64,000 bases of DNA, taken from Neorhizobium sp. SHOUNA12A (GTDB lineage: Bacteria; Pseudomonadota; Alphaproteobacteria; Rhizobiales; Rhizobiaceae). Where the stretch lies: NCBI RefSeq assembly GCF_023006505.1, contig NZ_JALBGV010000017.1, positions 26,820 to 90,819 of the forward strand. The letters are read 5' to 3'. The notes beneath the pieces were generated by a model that ran no database searches, was not told the DNA's origin, and was given only the letters and a program-made list of their open reading frames with translations. Of this stretch, positions 61,001 through 64,000 are shown piece by piece (position 1 is the stretch's first letter; each line of letters begins with the position of its first letter). The translations under genes were made by a program, and so were the position numbers.

Positions 61001-61339
61001 GTCCTCGACCAGTTCCGGCGGATAGCTGAACGGCCATTTCATCGCGTCCTCTTCGACGAAGAAGTCGAAGGGATTGTAGACCGTCATGTCGGCGACGAGA
61101 TCGACCTCGATCTTGAACTCGGTGACGGGGTCCGGAAAGACAAAGCGGGCGAGGTAATTGCCGTAAGGGTCCTGCTGCAGGTTCACGAAGTGATTGGAGG
61201 GGGTCACCTTCAGCGAATGGCTGAGCACCTTGGTGCGCGAATGGGCGGCCGGTTTGAGGCGGATGATCTGCGGTCCGAGACGGACGGGCTTGTCGTACAT
61301 GTAATGGGTAAGGTGGTAGATACTCGCCTTGATCGACAT
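58001..61339 (-). CDS. Transglutaminase fused to DUF2126 putative amidoligase
   Basis: 1112 residues. Residues 1-290 are a transglutaminase-like peptidase with Cys181 ([10 protein letters not shown]), His230 ([12 protein letters not shown]) and Asp246 (VGLDPTSG). From about 345 the DUF2126 region begins ([23 protein letters not shown]) and runs to the C-terminus, with [58 protein letters not shown] and [15 protein letters not shown]2126 is described as a putative amidoligase (glutamine-synthetase-like fold). First gene of the three-gene unit; 8 bases before the ATP-grasp gene. Confidence 0.9.
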   Translation of the reverse strand: MSIKASIYHLTHYMYDKPVRLGPQIIRLKPAAHSRTKVLSHSLKVTPSNHFVNLQQDPYGNYLARFVFPDPVTEFKIEVDLVADMTVYNPFDFFVEEDAMKWPFSYPPELVEDLSIYMVPEPPEPALVDYLKTFDMSPGQPTVDMIVGINARLQQAIGYVIRMEPGVQTPEQTLTSAMGSCRDTSWLLVQILRHLGLATRFVSGYLIQLTPDLKALDGPSGTEVDFTDLHAWCEVYLPGAGWVGLDPTSGLLTGESHIPLAATPHFRNAAPISGGYFGEADTSFAFDMKVNRVAEHPRITKPFSDESWDALNDLGEQVDRVLKAQDVRLTMGGEPTFVSIDDFESGEWNTDAVGPTKREKADILIRKLRERFAPGGFMHYGQGKWYPGETLPRWTFSLYWRKDGRPIWTNPDLVAEEGRDYGIGEQDSAKLLTGIASELGIAPDMVVPAYEDPAEWIIKEGNLPDNVDPSNSKLKDPEERNRIARVFERGLTSASGYVLPVQAWNAQATGSSAAKRWISERWRTRRGKIFLVPGDSPVGYRLPLGTLPYVPPSQFPYIHEADPSIPRQPLPEAIIPAGRAMPESSFKAGDAANPGRVEQTLGEIGGAVRTAISVEARDGRLCVFMPPVEKIEDYLELIAAAENAATALGLPVHIEGYAPPHDERINVIRVAPDPGVIEVNIHPAASWKETVSITTAIYEEARQSRLGADKFMIDGRHTGTGGGNHVVVGGANPNDSPFLRRPDLLKSLVLHWQRHPSLSYLFSGLFIGPTSQAPRIDEARHDSMYELEIALAQVPAPGQGAPPLPWLVDRLFRNLLTDVTGNTHRSEICIDKLFSPDGPTGRLGLVEFRGFEMPPNARMSLAQQLLVRALIARFWKNPLQGRVVRWGTALADRFMLPQYVWADFMDVLQDLRENGFDLRPEWFEAQLEFRFPFFGEVEYEGSKLELRQALEPWHVMGEQGAIGGTVRYVDSSVERLQVRLETTNPARYTVACNGRAVPLKGTGTSGVSVAGVRFKAWQPSAGLHPVLPVNTPLTFDIYDTWSGRSIGGCIYHVAHPGGRSYDTFPVNGNEAEARRLARFEPWGHTAGSYTLLAETPSPEFPLTLDLRRPQGV

Positions 61340-61478
61340 ACTTCCCCTTGCCGGCCTTTACGCTGACCGATCGATGATCGTTGCCGGGATTTTGTGCAAT
61401 GCACGAGAATAAAGCAAGGCGTATTCCAAGCTTATCGCGATGCGGCAATACCGGTGAAATACGTAGGGTTTGCAGTCT

Positions 61479-62645
61479 TCAATCCAGCGTGCGGCGGAAA
61501 CGGCGGACCGCGATCAGCATGGCGACGGCCATCAGGCCGGCGAGCGCCAGCGTGTCATAGGCCAAGGTCTCGATGCTGGCGCCCTTCAGCATCACCGCCC
61601 GGACGATGCGGATATAGTGGGTGAGCGGCAGCGCCTCGCCGATCCACTGCGCCCAGTTCGGCATGCCGGCAAAGGGGAACATGAAGCCGGAGAGAAGGAT
61701 GTTCGGCAGGAAGAACATCATCGCCATCTGCATGGCCTGAAGCTGGTTGGCGGCAACCGTCGAGAAGGTGTAGCCGATCGACAGGTTGGTGATGACGAAG
61801 AGGGCGGTCGCGGCGGTCAGCGACAGGGGATCGCCGAGGATCGGAACCCGGAAGACAAGGACGCCGACGCCGATGATCACCAGAGCCTGGATGAGGCCGA
61901 TCAGCACGTAAGGCGCGATCTTGCCGAGCATGATCTCCAGCGGCTTGATCGGCATGGAGAGCAGGTTCTCCATCGTGCCGCGCTCGACCTCGCGGGTGAC
62001 GGAAAGGGCGGTGAAGATCAGCAGCGTCATGGTGAGGATCGTGCCGAGCAGGCCGGGGACGATGTTCAAGGTCGAGGAACCGGCGGGGTTGTAGCGGCGG
62101 TGCTGGACGATCTGGAAGGCGGGCTTTACCGGCTCAGTGAAGGTGACTTGGCGGTCGTTTTCGAGCGCGGTCGAGATGATGCCGGAGAGCGCACCGAGCG
62201 CCGAGCTGGCAGCGACCGGATCGGTGGCGTCTGCCGCGACCAGCAGCGAGGGCGAATCGCCGCGGCGCAGCGACCGCTCGAACCCTTCGGGGATTTCGAC
62301 GACGAACAGGGCCTTTCCGGACTGCAGCAGGGCATCCATGTCCTCGGCGCGGGTGACGACGGTCTTCACCTCGAAGAAATCGGTGTTTTTCAGCGCGGCC
62401 AGGATTGAGCGGCCGACATCGCTGTTTTCGCGCATCAGCACGGCGGTCGGCAGGTTGTGCGGGGTGGTGTTGATCGCAAAGCCGAACAGGAAGAGCTGCA
62501 TGATCGGCAGCATGACCATGGTCGCGAGCGTGATGCGGTCGCGGGTCATCTGGATGAACTCCTTGACCGTCATCGCCCAGAAGCGGCCGAAGGAGCTGCC
62601 GCCCGGAGAGCCATTACCGTTGGTATTGCTGGGCGCCGGGGTCAT
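61479..62645 (-). CDS. ABC-2-type transporter permease
   Basis: 388 residues from ATG 62645, which overlaps the stop of the ATPase gene by 4 bases (62642-62645); GGAGG lies about 10 bases upstream. One helix near the N-terminus (ITLATMVMLPIMQLFLFGFAI), a large extracytoplasmic loop of about 150 residues, then five helices (VPGLLGTILTMTLLIFTALSVTREVERGTMENLLSMPIKPLEIMLGKI and others). The RxxTMExLLxxP motif is typical of ABC-2 permeases of the YhhJ/YbhS type, which export drugs or hydrophobic compounds with a HlyD partner. Confidence 0.88.
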   Translation of the reverse strand: MTPAPSNTNGNGSPGGSSFGRFWAMTVKEFIQMTRDRITLATMVMLPIMQLFLFGFAINTTPHNLPTAVLMRENSDVGRSILAALKNTDFFEVKTVVTRAEDMDALLQSGKALFVVEIPEGFERSLRRGDSPSLLVAADATDPVAASSALGALSGIISTALENDRQVTFTEPVKPAFQIVQHRRYNPAGSSTLNIVPGLLGTILTMTLLIFTALSVTREVERGTMENLLSMPIKPLEIMLGKIAPYVLIGLIQALVIIGVGVLVFRVPILGDPLSLTAATALFVITNLSIGYTFSTVAANQLQAMQMAMMFFLPNILLSGFMFPFAGMPNWAQWIGEALPLTHYIRIVRAVMLKGASIETLAYDTLALAGLMAVAMLIAVRRFRRTLD

Positions 62646-63595
62646 TTGAAATTGTCCTCCGAGCGGCGCATCAGGTCGATGAAGGCGTCTTCGAGCGTCG
62701 GCTCGCCCTTTTCCCATTTGAGGCCGGGCCTGTCGCGATAGGGAGCGATCGCCTGTTCGAGAGCCGCGGCATCGCGGCCGGCGACATGCAGGCTGGTACC
62801 GAAGGGAGCGATCATGTCGACACCGGGTGCATGTTCGAGTTCCGCTTGCAGACGGTCGGCGCCCGGGCCGGAGACGGTGAAGGTGACGAGGCCGGTGCCG
62901 GCGATCACCTCGTCCACAGTGCCTTCGGCGAGCAGTTTTCCGTAGGCGATATAGGCGATCTCGTGGCAGCGCTCGGCCTCGTCCATATAGTGGGTGGAGA
63001 CCAGCACCGAGAGGCCGTTGGCGGCAAGCGCGTGGATCTCGTTCCAGAAATCGCGGCGGGCCTTCGGGTCGACGCCGGCGGTCGGTTCGTCGAGGAGAAG
63101 AAGTGCCGGTTCGGGCAGGATGCAGGCGCCGAGCGCGAGGCGCTGTTTCCAGCCGCCGGACAGTTCGCCGGCCAGCTGCTTCTCGCGGCCCTTGAGTCCG
63201 AGGCGTTCGATGGCGGCGGTCGCCTTGCCGCGAGCGTCGGAGAGGCCGTAGACGCGAGCGACGAATTCCAGGTTCTCTCGGATGGAGAGGTCCTGGTAGA
63301 GCGAGAATTTCTGGGTCATGTAACCGACCCGACGGCGGATGCGGTCGCTTTCGGTCAGGATGTCGAAGCCGAGGCAGGTGCCGTTGCCGCTATCGGGCGT
63401 CAGGAGGCCGCAGAGCATGCGGATGGTGGTCGTCTTGCCGGAACCGTTGGGGCCGAGAAAGCCGTGGATGCGGCCTTTCTTCACCGACATGGAGAGGTCG
63501 TCGACTACCTTGCGGCCGCCAAAACTCTTTGTCAGGTGGTGGACGTCGATCACGGTTTCCGGAGCGTCGACTTTGTAGGTTTCGGCGGCGGTCAT
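62642..63595 (-). CDS. ABC transporter ATP-binding protein
   Basis: 317 residues. Walker A GPNGSGKTT (about 49-57), Q-loop in MTQKFSLYQDLS, signature LSGGWKQRLALG, Walker B ALLLLDEPTAGVDP and H-loop STHYMDEAE, then a C-terminal regulatory part. Single nucleotide-binding domain, to dimerise with the permease encoded downstream. The ATG overlaps the stop of the HlyD gene by 4 bases (63592-63595). Confidence 0.92.
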   Translation of the reverse strand: MTAAETYKVDAPETVIDVHHLTKSFGGRKVVDDLSMSVKKGRIHGFLGPNGSGKTTTIRMLCGLLTPDSGNGTCLGFDILTESDRIRRRVGYMTQKFSLYQDLSIRENLEFVARVYGLSDARGKATAAIERLGLKGREKQLAGELSGGWKQRLALGACILPEPALLLLDEPTAGVDPKARRDFWNEIHALAANGLSVLVSTHYMDEAERCHEIAYIAYGKLLAEGTVDEVIAGTGLVTFTVSGPGADRLQAELEHAPGVDMIAPFGTSLHVAGRDAAALEQAIAPYRDRPGLKWEKGEPTLEDAFIDLMRRSEDNFK

Positions 63596-64000
63596 GGGCG
63601 TGGCCCGGGCAGGACGTCGACCGGCTGGCCGGGGCGGAGCGCCTTGGGATCGGTCGGGATGGCCTCGACGCGGTAGACGAGTTTTGCGCGCTCTTCGAGG
63701 CTGTAGATTTCCGGCGGCGTGTATTCCGCGTTTCTGGCGATGAAGCTGACTTTTGCGTCGGACGGCCGGCAGGCGTCGCAGGTGACATGGACCGGCTGAC
63801 CGAGCGACAGGCGGGCGATCTCGGTTTCCGGCACGAAAAAGCGGATGCGGACATTTTCGGGAGGCAGGAGCGCGACGATCGGCCGGCCGGCGGGAACGAC
63901 TTCGCCGTTCCTGTAATAGAGCGTCTCGATGCTGCCGGCGGCGGGTGCCGAAACCGAGCGACGGGCCAGCGCCGCCTGCGCCGAGGCGAGATCGGCCTTG
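63592..64000 (-). CDS. HlyD-family membrane-fusion protein, C-terminal fragment
   Basis: The last 135 codons of a minus-strand gene that runs off the window end, in frame from base 63999. Sequence ADLASAQAALARRSVSAPAAGSIETLYYRNGEVVPAGRPIVALLPPENVRIRFFVPETEIARLSLGQPVHVTCDA is the biotinyl-lipoyl-like and beta-barrel part of periplasmic adaptor proteins. It links the inner-membrane ABC pump to an outer membrane channel. The three genes overlap and form one operon. Confidence 0.85.
   Translation of the reverse strand, partial: KADLASAQAALARRSVSAPAAGSIETLYYRNGEVVPAGRPIVALLPPENVRIRFFVPETEIARLSLGQPVHVTCDACRPSDAKVSFIARNAEYTPPEIYSLEERAKLVYRVEAIPTDPKALRPGQPVDVLPGPRP

Overview
The window looks like chromosomal DNA of a Rhizobiaceae alphaproteobacterium (Rhizobium / Agrobacterium / Neorhizobium type). 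The evidence is the GC-rich coding sequence, a glgP-glgB-glgC-glgA-pgm-glgX glycogen operon, a split pntA1-pntA2-pntB transhydrogenase next to a small aa3-oxidase subunit IV, a soxBDAG sarcosine oxidase operon, ribosomal protein S21 with a GTG start, CtrA-type boxes and rhizobial palindromic intergenic repeats. I see no rRNA, tRNA, CRISPR, prophage or transposase gene. Identifications rest on reading motifs by eye; no database search was run.

Layout. 1-8 kb: the end of an OmpW-like porin, a coupled aspartate-semialdehyde-dehydrogenase-like / S51-peptidase-like pair, an SDR plus tautomerase pair with a divergent LysR regulator, two coupled small unknown genes, a RIME-like repeat, a beta-lactamase-fold serine hydrolase and a membrane diguanylate cyclase. 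7.5-7.9 kb: a non-coding, hairpin-rich gap. 8-11 kb: a WD40 protein and a His-rich COG0523 metal GTPase behind a Zur-like box, a VapBC module and a creatininase-family amidohydrolase. 11.8-16 kb: MarR and LacI regulators, a FUSC membrane protein facing a second MarR across a perfect palindrome, and a PuuD-like glutamine amidotransferase. 16-21 kb: a TRAP transporter whose binding-protein gene is separated from its membrane genes by an FkbM methyltransferase gene. 21-24.3 kb: a GGDEF-EAL protein followed by a FeeM-like acyltransferase gene preceded by three CtrA-like boxes. 24.5-28 kb: oxidase subunit IV and the transhydrogenase. 28-32.7 kb: an orphan ParD-like antitoxin, two coupled alpha/beta hydrolases, a TadE/G-like von Willebrand protein, a TPR lipoprotein and S21. 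33-39 kb: the sarcosine oxidase operon, with one palindromic repeat inside it and a 271-bp candidate MITE inserted at the stop codon of soxG. 39-42 kb: cyclopropane fatty acid synthase, a DUF2332 protein and a MaoC hydratase. 42-53 kb: the glycogen operon. 53-61 kb: a second TadE/G-like von Willebrand protein and a three-gene transglutaminase / circularly permuted ATP-grasp-alpha-E / transglutaminase-DUF2126 operon. 61.5-64 kb: an ABC-2 exporter with a truncated HlyD gene at the window edge.

How the genes work together. The glycogen genes form one overlapping transcription unit for synthesis, branching, phosphorolysis and debranching. soxBDAG would feed sarcosine carbon into the tetrahydrofolate pool. 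The Zur-like box ties the His-rich GTPase, and probably the WD40 gene behind it, to zinc starvation. The least understood and most interesting unit is the amidoligase/transglutaminase operon (54700-61339). Its domains suggest ATP-dependent peptide-bond formation coupled to cysteine-peptidase-type processing, with no known product. The second is the CtrA-box-bearing FeeM-like gene behind a c-di-GMP enzyme, a possible link between cell cycle and acyl-amino-acid signalling.
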